64,000 bases of DNA from Chitinophaga solisilvae (GTDB taxonomy: Bacteria; Bacteroidota; Bacteroidia; Chitinophagales; Chitinophagaceae). Location of the stretch: assembly GCF_009928525.1 (NCBI RefSeq), contig NZ_JAABOK010000021.1, forward strand, positions 1 to 64,000, in the 5' to 3' direction. Below, piece by piece: positions 17,718 to 26,606 of the stretch. Numbering within the stretch: the stretch's first letter is position 1; the number at the start of each line of letters is the position of its first letter. Position numbers and translations under genes: made by a program. The notes beneath the pieces were generated by a model, which was not told the DNA's origin, ran no database searches, and worked only from the letters and a program-made list of their open reading frames with translations.

Positions 17718-18534
17718 GATATAATAAGTTTGAAGTTTCAGCGAAAGCGGGAATAACAATAGGATGATTACATTGCGGATGAACCAGCACCTGCACACCG
17801 ATACCGAAGCAATGACGGATATGCGGTGCGGTGAGTACTTCCTGTACGGATCCTGCTACATGAACGCCGCCCTGGTGCAGGAATATCAGCTGATCTGCAT
17901 AGGCAGCCGCCAGCTGAAAATCATGCAGCACGGCGATCACCAGCATACCATATTCAGTCAGCTTTTTTGCAAGCTGCAGCGCCAGCTGCTGATGACGTAT
18001 ATCCATTCCCGTTACTGGCTCATCGAGCAGCAACATTTTTTTTCCGGCTGTTGATTTTTCCAGCTGCGGCTTCTCCAGGAGCTGTGCCAGCACGCGTGCC
18101 ATATGCACGCGTTGCTGCTGTCCTCCGGAAAGTGTTACCCAGGAGCGGCCTGCCAGATCAGCGACCTGCATGGTGTCCATGGCATAGTCAACAATGGCAG
18201 TATCCAGCTCCGGTGCAGCATGATGCACAAACCGGCCCATCTGTACTACCTCTCTGACCGTAAAAGCCAGCTGCAGTACCACCTGCTGCGACAGCACCGC
18301 GCGGCGTTGCGCCTGTTCCGCCACAGAGAATGATTGCAGCTGTTCGCCATGTAAGCGTATCTGACCGGTATAATGTCTGTACTCACCGGCCAGCACTTTG
18401 AGCAGGGTGGTTTTTCCGGCGCCGTTGGCGCCCATCACCACACACAGCTCTCCTGCCTTCGCCTGCAGACTGACATGCTGCAGAATGCGGCGCCCTCCCA
18501 GCGACAAGGAGATATTCTGAATATCCAGCATCAT
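17641..18534 (-). CDS. hmuV: Haem ABC transporter ATP-binding protein
   Basis: A 297-residue ATPase. Walker A GANGAGKTT (about 34-42), signature LSGGQQQRVHMAR (about 136-148), Walker B MLLLDEPVTGMD and H-loop VLHDFQL are all intact. HmuV energises haem transfer across the inner membrane. The start codon overlaps the hmuU stop (ATGA, 18531-18534). The last 25 residues or so extend past the usual end of the family and overlap the hmuS start. Confidence 0.9.
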   Translation of the reverse strand: MMLDIQNISLSLGGRRILQHVSLQAKAGELCVVMGANGAGKTTLLKVLAGEYRHYTGQIRLHGEQLQSFSVAEQAQRRAVLSQQVVLQLAFTVREVVQMGRFVHHAAPELDTAIVDYAMDTMQVADLAGRSWVTLSGGQQQRVHMARVLAQLLEKPQLEKSTAGKKMLLLDEPVTGMDIRHQQLALQLAKKLTEYGMLVIAVLHDFQLAAAYADQLIFLHQGGVHVAGSVQEVLTAPHIRHCFGIGVQVLVHPQCNHPIVIPAFAETSNLLYHGNNDLFSPVSMEQLPDSQPESTHP

Positions 18535-19604
18535 AATACCAGTTTTTTCTTTTCTTTCATAATCAGCCAGATGAAAAAAGGCGCGCCGATGATTGCCGTA
18601 ACAATACCTACCGGCAGCTCAGCCGGCGCTATGATGGTACGGCATAACAAATCAGACAGCGTAATCAGTATCGCGCCACCCAATGCCGAACACGGAAACA
18701 GTATCCGGTACGACGGGCCTGTGAACTGCCGGATCATATGCGGCACTACCAGTCCCACAAAACCAATCACACCCGTCACCGCCACGCCCGCCGCCACCGC
18801 CAGTGTAGCCAGCAGCATCAGCTGCATTTTGAGCGATTGTACCCGTACGCCGCTATGCTGCGCTTCCCTTTCTCCCAAAGCAAAAACATTCATGGCCGGC
18901 GCCAGCCGCGGTAGCAATACCACCGGTAGCAGAATGAAAGGCATCACCACCAGCACCGTTTGCCAGGTAGCTGCTCCCAGGCTCCCCATCATCCAGAACA
19001 CAATGCTACGCAGCTGTTCATTCGGCGACAGGTAGGTGAGCAGTCCGGTAAAGGCGGCGCACAGCGCATTCACGGCAATACCACCCAGCAGCATCATGGT
19101 TACCGATGATCCGTTAGCTGTGCGGGCGATACGGATGATGAGCCATGCCGCTGCAAATGCAGCCGCAAAAGCGGCGATATTCATTCCGTAATAATGCAGC
19201 CAGCCGTTGCCCGTCAATGCCGGCACCCACAGCTGCAGCGACAATACCAACACAGCCCCTACAGAAGCGCCGGAGCTGATACCTATCAGGCCGGGATCCG
19301 CCATCGGATTGCGGAAAAGCCCCTGCATCGCAGCGCCTGCCACCGCCAGTCCTGCACCGGTTAATACCCCCAGCAGTACCCGCGGAAGCCTTATCATCAG
19401 CAACACACCTTCCATAGCAGGATCGTAACTAACGGGAAGGGTTATATGAATTTTTTTCAGCAGGATGGCAACTACCTGCAACGGTGATATATGCATAGCA
19501 CCGGTACCGGTGGCTGCAAGTATGACCATTATCAATACCAGCAACAATACACTCACTGCCCCGGCTTCTTTCCGGCGCTGCCACGGAGTGGTTACCAGCG
19601 CCAT
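18531..19604 (-). CDS. hmuU: Haem ABC transporter permease, FecCD family
   Basis: A 357-residue inner-membrane permease with the usual FecCD motifs: RLPRVLLGVLTGAGLAVAGA, MQGLFRNPMADPGLIGISSG, GVAVTGVIGFVGLVVPHMIR and a conserved ending with LPVGIVTAIIGAPFFIWLI. Nine to ten membrane helices. It pairs with HmuV and the binding protein HmuT. Its ATG directly follows the hmuT stop codon with no gap. Confidence 0.9.
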   Translation of the reverse strand: MALVTTPWQRRKEAGAVSVLLLVLIMVILAATGTGAMHISPLQVVAILLKKIHITLPVSYDPAMEGVLLMIRLPRVLLGVLTGAGLAVAGAAMQGLFRNPMADPGLIGISSGASVGAVLVLSLQLWVPALTGNGWLHYYGMNIAAFAAAFAAAWLIIRIARTANGSSVTMMLLGGIAVNALCAAFTGLLTYLSPNEQLRSIVFWMMGSLGAATWQTVLVVMPFILLPVVLLPRLAPAMNVFALGEREAQHSGVRVQSLKMQLMLLATLAVAAGVAVTGVIGFVGLVVPHMIRQFTGPSYRILFPCSALGGAILITLSDLLCRTIIAPAELPVGIVTAIIGAPFFIWLIMKEKKKLVL

Positions 19605-20441
19605 TTATCCGCTTATTTTCTGCGACAGTTCTTTAATGGCAGTGATGATACGCGGCCCGAAACCAGCCAGCAGCTGCCCGTCCATCACAATCACCCTTTT
19701 ATTTCTGCCGGCGCTGGTTTGCGCCATCCCCGGCACTTTCAGCAATCCGTCTATACCTCCCATACTTTGCAGCCCGGTATCGAACAGTAATATCACATCC
19801 GGATTAGCTGCCACCAGGGATTCTGCGGTGAGCGGTTTGAAATCGGCGAAGCCGGTAGCGGCATTCGAAGCGCCTGCCAGGCCAATCATTTTATCCATCG
19901 GCGTAGCTGTGCCGGCTACCATCATCGTACCTGCGCCGCGGGCATAGATAAATAATACTTTCTTATGCTGAGGCGTCACGCGCAATGCCTGCTGCTGCTT
20001 GTCCAGCTGTGCACAAAGCGCTGTGCCCTTCTCCGGTACATGCATCGCTGCAGCTACCTGCGTGATGAGCTTTTTCGTTCCTGCCACAGAAAATTCCTGT
20101 TCTATAATAACATGAGGAATACCTACACTTTTGAACTGATCCAGCACGGCAGGTGTCAGAAAATTACTGGTGGCAATAATGATATCGGGCTGCAACGCCA
20201 GCACCGGCTCTGCGCTGATATTCCGGTTGTGACCTACCTTCGCCACCTTCTCCATCGCAACAGGATAAGTGCTCGTCACATCCACACCCACTATCTGTTT
20301 TTCAAAACCGAGCGCGCACAATACTTCTGTAATAGCGCCATTCAGCGATACAATTCTTTTATAGGCTGTTTGTGCGGAGGCGTTTACCACTACGCACACG
20401 AAAGCCAGGAGCAGCAGACTGCTTCTTAATTTCAGAGACAT
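19605..20441 (-). CDS. hmuT: Periplasmic haem-binding protein of ABC transporter
   Basis: A 278-residue substrate-binding protein with a signal peptide (residues 1-24, ending NASAQ) and the TroA/HmuT fold: RIVSLNGAITEVLCALGFEK at the N-terminus, then VGVDVTSTYP and LQPDIIIATSNF. A haem-ligating Tyr is likely in the N-lobe as in HmuT/ShuT, but I cannot assign it with confidence. First gene of hmuTUVS. Confidence 0.88.
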   Translation of the reverse strand: MSLKLRSSLLLLAFVCVVVNASAQTAYKRIVSLNGAITEVLCALGFEKQIVGVDVTSTYPVAMEKVAKVGHNRNISAEPVLALQPDIIIATSNFLTPAVLDQFKSVGIPHVIIEQEFSVAGTKKLITQVAAAMHVPEKGTALCAQLDKQQQALRVTPQHKKVLFIYARGAGTMMVAGTATPMDKMIGLAGASNAATGFADFKPLTAESLVAANPDVILLFDTGLQSMGGIDGLLKVPGMAQTSAGRNKRVIVMDGQLLAGFGPRIITAIKELSQKISG

Positions 20442-20867
20442 GTTCAGATAATTTTTTGAATTGGTATTCAGGAATTAAAGAGATAAAATGGCAACCCTAT
20501 CCCGGGATAGGGCGGCCATCGGCCTACAGGAACAATCTTTACTCCGCCATGTTCCTGCAGGTTAAGCTGGAAAGGGCATATAATTCCCCTCCTGGCATAT
20601 TCTTCTTTCAAAAAATATGACCAAAATATCTTTATCTGTTTAAAGAGATGATGATTTACCGCGTCCATCACGGGTTAATGAGAAGGATAGCGGTAGTATT
20701 GGCGGCGGAGTAATTTTATCGGAAACAAATCTACGTCATAAAAATGTAATGAGTTTATCGAATCGGGAAAAAAAATGACAATTCGGGAAAATCTGAAAAA
20801 AATTAGTTCGTACTGCAACCAATTTGTTTTTCCGGTGTTAAGAATCGGAACAAAATAAATTCTACTC
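20442..20867. promoter_or_regulatory. Intergenic control region upstream of hmuT
   Basis: A 426-nt divergent spacer. It contains an 18-bp perfect palindrome, CCCTATCCCGGGATAGGG (20495-20512), about 55 nt upstream of the hmuT ATG, and an 8-bp stem CAGGAACA/TGTTCCTG (20527-20534 with 20550-20557). Two near-promoter sequences lie on the minus strand around 20605-20630 (TATTTTG and TATTTTTTG, each off the TAnnTTTG spacing by one). The palindrome is a candidate operator for an iron or haem regulator. The short open frame 20468-20671 overlapping it does not look like a gene. Confidence 0.4.
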
Positions 20868-21116
20868 ATGGACTGGGACGAACTACTGGACCCTTTGTCG
20901 CCATTTAATCGGGAAACTATGCAGGAGCAGATCAAAATTGTAAACGTACAGGACGGACTGATAGCAGCCGCCAAAAAGCTGGCTGCGGAAAATTATCCGG
21001 CGGTGGGTAATATGCAGCCGGGAACAAGGAGCGTATTGGAAACAGTCATTATTAAACACGCCGTAAAAATGGCGGTGGACATGCATGACGCCATCACCGG
21101 CAATTCCACGGAATGA
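20868..21116 (+). CDS. Small hypothetical protein
   Basis: An 82-residue protein, not recognised. It begins MDWDELLDPLSPFNRETMQE and has a helical middle (GLIAAAKKLAAENYPAVG). No signal peptide, membrane segment or cysteine. It lies alone on the plus strand between two minus-strand operons. A purine-poor, AT-rich leader without a clear ribosome site precedes it. It could be genuine or spurious. Confidence 0.45.
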   Translation: MDWDELLDPLSPFNRETMQEQIKIVNVQDGLIAAAKKLAAENYPAVGNMQPGTRSVLETVIIKHAVKMAVDMHDAITGNSTE

Positions 21117-21161
21117 GAAAAAATAAAGTCAGCTGTAAAACCTGTTAACAAATGCCAACAG

Positions 21162-22004
21162 CTATTCCGTTCTGAACACCATCCTTTTCATATTAATGCC
21201 GGCAACGATGCCATAACCACGCTCTACATTGGTAAATACCCGTACCGGTTCGGTAATGATATTTCCATTATTGATGGTTTGCGCCCTCGTAGTCAGGAAA
21301 TACTGATAGGAATTATGCGTCAGTGAACTTACCTCCAGCATCAGGTACTGGCTGGTAATGGGTTCCTGTGTTTCAAGCACAAACAGTAAACGTTTGCCGT
21401 TGAAACGTTCATCATTGATGATAAGACTGGTAGTATAGTTATTGTCCAGCAGGTTATTGCTGAAAGCCGGGTCCAGCCTGAAAGACCGCATAGATACCGG
21501 CTGCATCTCGTCATTGCACACGAATAACCGGAAACGGTAGTAATCTTTACCACCGGGATTATCATCCAGCGTGAATCTTATCCTGCTGCTGGTACGCACT
21601 GCTCCCGGTTCTGAGGCCGCCGGCGCCGGCGGCAGGGTATCTCCCGCTGTCACCGGATCCAGCTTGCCGGAAGCAACCCGGATAGTATATTTCTTTCCCC
21701 GCTCCGCCTTTCCGGCGGTAACGAAAAAGGTCTGTCCTTTAATCACCTGCTGCACCGGAGCGGGCATGGGCGTTCCATCCTGATCGATGGATACCGCTGC
21801 ATTCTTTATTTCCTCAAAGCCGCTGTCATCATACACATTGGAAGGAACGCTGCGCGTCACCCGGATGTAGATGACGCTATCCGGCTGTATCAGGCTGTTC
21901 ACCACTATTTTATCGCCTTCATAAGGCAGACTGATATTCACCCGTTTTTCACAGGAAGTTAAAAGGGCTACTAACAGTAACGCGTAAACGAAGATACTTT
22001 TCAT
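21162..22004 (-). CDS. DUF4249 family lipoprotein
   Basis: A 280-residue lipoprotein (lipobox LLVALLTSC). The family hallmark is the N-terminal KRVNISLPYEGDKIVVNSLI with a beta-rich body (VYIRVTRSVPSNVYDDSGFE). DUF4249 proteins are nearly always paired with a TonB receptor, as here: the gene starts 9 nt after the receptor stop. Probably a surface-exposed partner in substrate capture. Confidence 0.85.
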   Translation of the reverse strand: MKSIFVYALLLVALLTSCEKRVNISLPYEGDKIVVNSLIQPDSVIYIRVTRSVPSNVYDDSGFEEIKNAAVSIDQDGTPMPAPVQQVIKGQTFFVTAGKAERGKKYTIRVASGKLDPVTAGDTLPPAPAASEPGAVRTSSRIRFTLDDNPGGKDYYRFRLFVCNDEMQPVSMRSFRLDPAFSNNLLDNNYTTSLIINDERFNGKRLLFVLETQEPITSQYLMLEVSSLTHNSYQYFLTTRAQTINNGNIITEPVRVFTNVERGYGIVAGINMKRMVFRTE

Positions 22005-22013
22005 ACACCTCTT

Positions 22014-24656
22014 TTAAAATTTTATAGCATATGTTATACTAGGCAGGAAAGGCAATACAGATACCTTGGAGAGGTAGCGCTGCTTTTCTGCATCATCTCT
22101 TTTGATATAGTAGTAAAAGGGATTGGGCTGGTTATATACGTTATACACGCTGAGGTTCCAGCTTTTGCGCCAGTATTTTTTCTGTTTGGTATACGTAATG
22201 CCTACATCCAGCCGGTGTACATTTTCTGTACGGTAATTGTAACGGCTGTCATACCGGTCACGGGTATGGCTTTCCTCTCCAAACCCCGGATCCCAGGGAG
22301 ACGGGGACTCAATACCGCTGTAACTTGATACCGGCAATGTCATCGGTGCACCTGTAGTAAAATGCCAGGATGCAGACAGCTCCCAGTGTTTACCCAGCTT
22401 CTGCGACAGGATGATTTCCAGGTCGTGCCGGTGATCATATTTATAAGGGAAGATCTGATCGTTGTTGATACCGGGGAAACGGCGCGTACTCCATGCCAGC
22501 GTATAACCGATCCAGCCGGTAGTACTTCCCTTCTGCTTGCGGATCATAGCTTCACCGCCATAACTCCAGCCTTTACCGATGGTAACCTTTTCATCCCAGC
22601 GCGTTATTTCCACGTTGGTGGTGGCAGACAGGTCCGTATATTCGATCATGTTATACATGGACTTGAAATAGCCTTCCATCGAGAACTCAAACATATTGTT
22701 CCGGGTAGTTTTGGCTATCCCCAACGCCACCTGCCGGGAATACATCGGCGCCACACGCTGGGTAGACGGCACCCATATATCAGTTGGCAGCGAAGGCGCG
22801 CTCCTCGATAACAGGTGAATATACTGGTTCATATGGGTATAGGAGCCCTTTACCGCCCAGTTTCTGGGCAGCATGTAACGCACTCCCAGCCGGGGTTGCA
22901 GCGAATTGTAAAAACGCCCTTCCACCAGGAAGCCGGAAGCATGCACCCCTATATTGACAAACAGCCCGGTACTCAGCCGCCAGTCATCTTCCGCATACAG
23001 CAGGAATTCCATTCCCTTTACTTTCAGGCCGCTGCCGGTAGTATCCAGCGGTTTGATGTTATTCTCCTTTTCCTCGAAATCCAGTACACCGGGCTGAAAC
23101 AGGTGCCCCACTACCGCTCCGCCGAAACGGAAAGAATGCTGCGGGTCTGGCCGGTAGTCGAAATCCATTTTCAGGCTGGTATTCTGCATACGCGAATAAT
23201 AGGTAGTATTCTGATCCACCTGTTCTCCGGTAGCCTGCCGGCCATATTTAATACCATATTCCGTCAGAAAGGAATACTGGGAATAATTGATGGTGGTATT
23301 GGAAAACAGCCGCGGATTATAAATATGATTCCAGCGCAATGCCCCGATAGTATTACCCCAGCTGAATTTCAGGCGGCTGGATTCCACTACGCGGCCGCTG
23401 AGATCCGGAACGGGTAAGGTATCCGGCGCCAGTTTCAGGAGAAAATTATCTTCTCCTTTATAGATGCTGAAATAGATGCGGTCTTTAGGAGAGAAGATGT
23501 GATTGATTTTTGCATTCACATCATAGAAATAGGCGTACAGTGCGCCTTCCCGGCCCAGGTCATCATCGGAGCGGAGCATCGTATTATATACCAGGTCCGG
23601 ATAGGAGCGGCGGGCAGAAACGATGAAAGATGTTTTATCCTTAATGATAGGGCCTTCCACATTTACCTTGGCAGAGATTAACCCGATAGCCACATCTCCG
23701 TGGTAATGCTTCATATCTCCGTCTTTCAGTGTAATATCCACCACAGATGACAGGCGGCCTCCGAAACGTGCCGGGAAAGCGCCTTTATACAGGTCGGTGG
23801 ATTTCACTATTTCTGTGTTCAGCAGGGAATATACACCGAAGAAGTGAGAGAAATTAAATACCGTTGAGCCATCCATCAGGATGAGATTCTGATCCGGACT
23901 ACCGCCGCGCACATGCAGGTTGCCGGCGCCGTCCATACCACCACTTACGCCGGGCATGGATTGCAGCGTTCGCATCACATCCGATTCTCCCAGTAACTTA
24001 GGCATGGATTGCATGGCAGACAAGGGCAGGGTTATCTTGCTCATCTGGGTTTCATCCTGCAGTTTATTATCGGAAGCGTTAACGACTACTTCTTTCAGGT
24101 TGGCCACAGGCTGCAGCGATACCATCACAATTCTGTCGCCCCGTTCTGAAACCGGCAGCAATACCGGTTCATAGCCGATATATGAAACAATGAGGCTGTT
24201 GGTATCCTTCACAGTGGTAAAACTGAAATAGCCGTATTGATTGGTGGTAGTGCCCTGTTTCAGTGCAGGCGAGTAGATAGTGGCGCCGGGAAGTTTTTCG
24301 CCGCTGCGGCCATCCTGTACATAACCGCTGATAGTGCGGGTGGTGCGTATGATCTGTTGCAGTACAATCTGATCTCCGACACGGGTGAATCTGATATTTT
24401 CAGGCGCAAAGACTTCCTCCAGCACACCTTTGAGGCGCTGACGGTACGCTGTAACTGTAACTTTACGGGATAAGTTAACAAGTTCCCTGCTATATGAAAA
24501 ATGGATGCCGTATTCCTTCTCCAATATTTCACACACAACCCGCATAGGTTGATCCTTTACTATCACTGTAACTCTTGTTTGCCAATCCCACCCTGAAACT
24601 TTTAACGGGATGCATAAAAGCAGAATACCCGTCAGCAGTTTGCCGGCTAACGACAT
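22014..24656 (-). CDS. TonB-dependent transducer with STN domain
   Basis: An 880-residue outer-membrane receptor. After the signal peptide come an STN domain (about 30-100: MRVVCEILEKEYGIHFSYSR), a carboxypeptidase-regulatory-like domain (about 110-195: ISGYVQDGRSGEKLPGATIY), the plug (about 205-330: SDVMRTLQSMPGVSGGMDGA) and the barrel. The STN domain is the part that contacts FecR-type anti-sigma factors, which agrees with the FecR and sigma genes just upstream. Substrate unknown; no enzyme gene is attached. Confidence 0.9.
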   Translation of the reverse strand: MSLAGKLLTGILLLCIPLKVSGWDWQTRVTVIVKDQPMRVVCEILEKEYGIHFSYSRELVNLSRKVTVTAYRQRLKGVLEEVFAPENIRFTRVGDQIVLQQIIRTTRTISGYVQDGRSGEKLPGATIYSPALKQGTTTNQYGYFSFTTVKDTNSLIVSYIGYEPVLLPVSERGDRIVMVSLQPVANLKEVVVNASDNKLQDETQMSKITLPLSAMQSMPKLLGESDVMRTLQSMPGVSGGMDGAGNLHVRGGSPDQNLILMDGSTVFNFSHFFGVYSLLNTEIVKSTDLYKGAFPARFGGRLSSVVDITLKDGDMKHYHGDVAIGLISAKVNVEGPIIKDKTSFIVSARRSYPDLVYNTMLRSDDDLGREGALYAYFYDVNAKINHIFSPKDRIYFSIYKGEDNFLLKLAPDTLPVPDLSGRVVESSRLKFSWGNTIGALRWNHIYNPRLFSNTTINYSQYSFLTEYGIKYGRQATGEQVDQNTTYYSRMQNTSLKMDFDYRPDPQHSFRFGGAVVGHLFQPGVLDFEEKENNIKPLDTTGSGLKVKGMEFLLYAEDDWRLSTGLFVNIGVHASGFLVEGRFYNSLQPRLGVRYMLPRNWAVKGSYTHMNQYIHLLSRSAPSLPTDIWVPSTQRVAPMYSRQVALGIAKTTRNNMFEFSMEGYFKSMYNMIEYTDLSATTNVEITRWDEKVTIGKGWSYGGEAMIRKQKGSTTGWIGYTLAWSTRRFPGINNDQIFPYKYDHRHDLEIILSQKLGKHWELSASWHFTTGAPMTLPVSSYSGIESPSPWDPGFGEESHTRDRYDSRYNYRTENVHRLDVGITYTKQKKYWRKSWNLSVYNVYNQPNPFYYYIKRDDAEKQRYLSKVSVLPFLPSITYAIKF

Positions 24657-24706
24657 AATTTAATGTATGACTTTGTTATCTGGGATTCCTGCTGAAGTAA
24701 TGCCGG

Positions 24707-25714
24707 TTACTTCAGTTTATATTGTCTGTCGCCCGCTTTTTCCCATTGTGCATTTAATGTCATGGCCAGTGCATTGATGACATCATCGATGTTTTCGCCA
24801 TTGAAATTAGTGCTGACGGTAAGTTTCAGCAGGGAGGTATCTTCTACCACCACCTTTACATCATATACTTCGGTAATGGTGTGCAGTACTTCTTCCAGTG
24901 GGGTATCATGGAAGGCCAGTGCCCTGCGGTCTGCGTCCTTCACGTGAGCGGCTACACGAAAAGCAGGATGGTAATTATCCTGTTGCAGCAGCATATTTTC
25001 AGTAAGCACTACGCTGTCCGCCTTTTCATGATCGATCACCATCACTTTACCACTTGCTACATGTACAGCCAGGGTGGATTTTCCTGGTTCATAACGCACC
25101 GTAAACCGGGTGCCCAATACTTTTATAACTGTGTGTCCGGCCGTTACCACAAAAGGGTAAGCGGCATTGCCGGCAACATCGAAAGTAGCGGAACCGGACA
25201 GGGTTACTTTTCTGTTCTTTTCATTAAACCCGTTTGCGACCTCCAGCCGGGCGTTGCCCAGCAGCGTAATGCTGCTGCCATCGGCCAGCGTGGTGGTCAG
25301 CGGGCCTGCGAAGGTGTCAGCGGACTTCTTACTGCCCAGCATCCACCAGCCTGCGCCCAGCAATATTAAAACAACTGCGGCAATTTTCAAGAGGGTATAG
25401 ATCACTCCGCTTCGTTTCGGCATCAAAGTCTCTTCCACCGGGGCTTTTCCTTCCTGAGAAATTTTCCGGTCCTCCGGCCTTAATTCCATCTTATCATACA
25501 ATTGCTGCCAGGACCTGCTGGTATCTGCAGCCGTTACGGCCGACGGGGCCGCTGCGGTGGTCAGCACTTTCTGCAGGGAAGCCAACAGCGCCCGGTTATC
25601 CCCGGCGTCCTGCAGCCACTCGTCTACCCATGCACGCTCTTCCGCATCTGCTTCGTCGAGCAGATACTTGCAGAGCAAGGTATACAGTGCCTCATCAGGA
25701 AAAGTTGGTGTCAT
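24707..25714 (-). CDS. FecR-type anti-sigma factor
   Basis: A 335-residue protein spanning the inner membrane once (about residues 106-126, LLKIAAVVLILLGAGWWML). The cytoplasmic N-terminus (EALYTLLCKYLLDEADAEER) would hold the ECF sigma; the periplasmic part has the FecR beta domain (TTTLADGSSITLLGNARLEV) and a C-terminal STN-like domain (LTVSTNFNGENIDDVINAL). The long frame starts at 25774, but the ATG at 25714 (MTPTFPDEALYTLL) fits the family. Confidence 0.88.
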   Translation of the reverse strand: MTPTFPDEALYTLLCKYLLDEADAEERAWVDEWLQDAGDNRALLASLQKVLTTAAAPSAVTAADTSRSWQQLYDKMELRPEDRKISQEGKAPVEETLMPKRSGVIYTLLKIAAVVLILLGAGWWMLGSKKSADTFAGPLTTTLADGSSITLLGNARLEVANGFNEKNRKVTLSGSATFDVAGNAAYPFVVTAGHTVIKVLGTRFTVRYEPGKSTLAVHVASGKVMVIDHEKADSVVLTENMLLQQDNYHPAFRVAAHVKDADRRALAFHDTPLEEVLHTITEVYDVKVVVEDTSLLKLTVSTNFNGENIDDVINALAMTLNAQWEKAGDRQYKLK

Positions 25715-25812
25715 GCAGTTGTATGTTTTTTTAATATTCCCGCTCTCAGGCGGATTCCCCTTAATTAGACGCATGGAAAAGACCCCTTCCCCTATGCGTC
25801 CTTAAATAATTA

Positions 25813-26331
25813 TTAAAATAAAAAACCAGTGAGCAAAGGCAGGTATTCCTTCAGCTCCTGGTGCAAAATTTTGAGCGCCTTACCCATATGATTTTCCACC
25901 GTTTTCACGGAGATATTCAGGGTAGCAGCTATCTCTGCATATTTCAGCTGCTGCTGCCGGCTCAGCACAAATACCTCCCGGCAACGCTCCGGCAACATAT
26001 CCAGCGCTCTCAGGTAAAGCCTTTCCAGCTCCCTTACTTCGTCGGATGCACCGATAGCCACATCCTTGATATTACTGTACTGGGTTTCTCTATCAGACCT
26101 GACATTATCCTTACGCCACTGACTGATGGCAGTATTACGTATCGCTGAGAATAGGTATGCCTTTACAGGGCCGGTTATAGTGATACTATCCCGCTTTTCC
26201 CATAACCGCAGAAAAACCTGCTGCACGACCTCCTCTGCCGCATGGGAATCACCCATGTAGTGTGTGGCAAAGGCAATGCATTGAGCATGATTTTCCCGGA
26301 ATAATTCTTCAAATGATTGGAGGTCCAACAT
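25813..26331 (-). CDS. ECF sigma factor, Bacteroidota FecI-like
   Basis: A 172-residue RNA polymerase sigma factor. Region 2 is at about 8-75 (EELFRENHAQCIAFATHYMG, EEVVQQVFLRLWEKRD) and region 4 at about 110-165 (LPERCREVFVLSRQQQLKYA, then ISVKTVENHMGKAL). With the downstream FecR and STN receptor it forms a cell-surface signalling unit. The start is the ATG at 26331 (MLDLQSFEELF). The TATATTTG promoter ends only 9 nt before this ATG, predicting an almost leaderless mRNA. Confidence 0.9.
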   Translation of the reverse strand: MLDLQSFEELFRENHAQCIAFATHYMGDSHAAEEVVQQVFLRLWEKRDSITITGPVKAYLFSAIRNTAISQWRKDNVRSDRETQYSNIKDVAIGASDEVRELERLYLRALDMLPERCREVFVLSRQQQLKYAEIAATLNISVKTVENHMGKALKILHQELKEYLPLLTGFLF

Positions 26332-26340
26332 GATGAAACA

Positions 26341-26348
26341 CAAATATA
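26341..26348 (-). promoter_or_regulatory. -7 promoter element of the ECF sigma gene (TATATTTG)
   Basis: An exact TAnnTTTG match on the minus strand. Only 9 nt separate it from the ATG, so transcription should start about 5 nt before the start codon. Confidence 0.45.
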
Positions 26349-26354
26349 GATGTA

Positions 26355-26579
26355 ATCATTTGAGATTTTGTCATTTGAGATTTTGTTTCTGTTAAAAATC
26401 TTCGCCCGGACTTTCATAATAAATTATCAATCAGCTACAAAACCTCGGAGGATAAATATCATATGATAGCTGCCCCCACCGCCCGTTCTCCTGATTTTTT
26501 CCTTTACAAAAGCCTCCCTGCGGTATATTCCCACCCGTTGTACAACACCAGATCTCAAATATCATCATCTCAAATGATA
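26355..26579. repeat. LIR-15, decayed TTTGAGATTT-type arms
   Basis: The left side has two direct copies of TCATTTGAGATTTTG (26356-26385); the right side (26550-26578) has the inverted words GATCTCAAAT and ATCTCAAATGAT. About 165 nt of unrelated sequence separate them. This is the only copy between divergent gene starts (sigma factor and pyrD). The similarity to the outer arms of LIR-12 to LIR-14 suggests a disrupted element. Confidence 0.45.
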
Positions 26580-26590
26580 AAATCCTTCCC

Positions 26591-26598
26591 TATCTTTG
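26591..26598 (+). promoter_or_regulatory. -7 promoter element of pyrD (TATCTTTG)
   Basis: An exact TAnnTTTG match ending 8 nt before the pyrD ATG at 26607, so the mRNA is predicted to have a leader of only a few nucleotides. Confidence 0.45.
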
Positions 26599-26606
26599 AT
26601 CCCGCA

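Noticed and set aside
20468..20671. 67-codon minus-strand frame upstream of hmuT
   Set aside because: No family resemblance, unusual composition, and it covers the palindrome and promoter region of hmuT.
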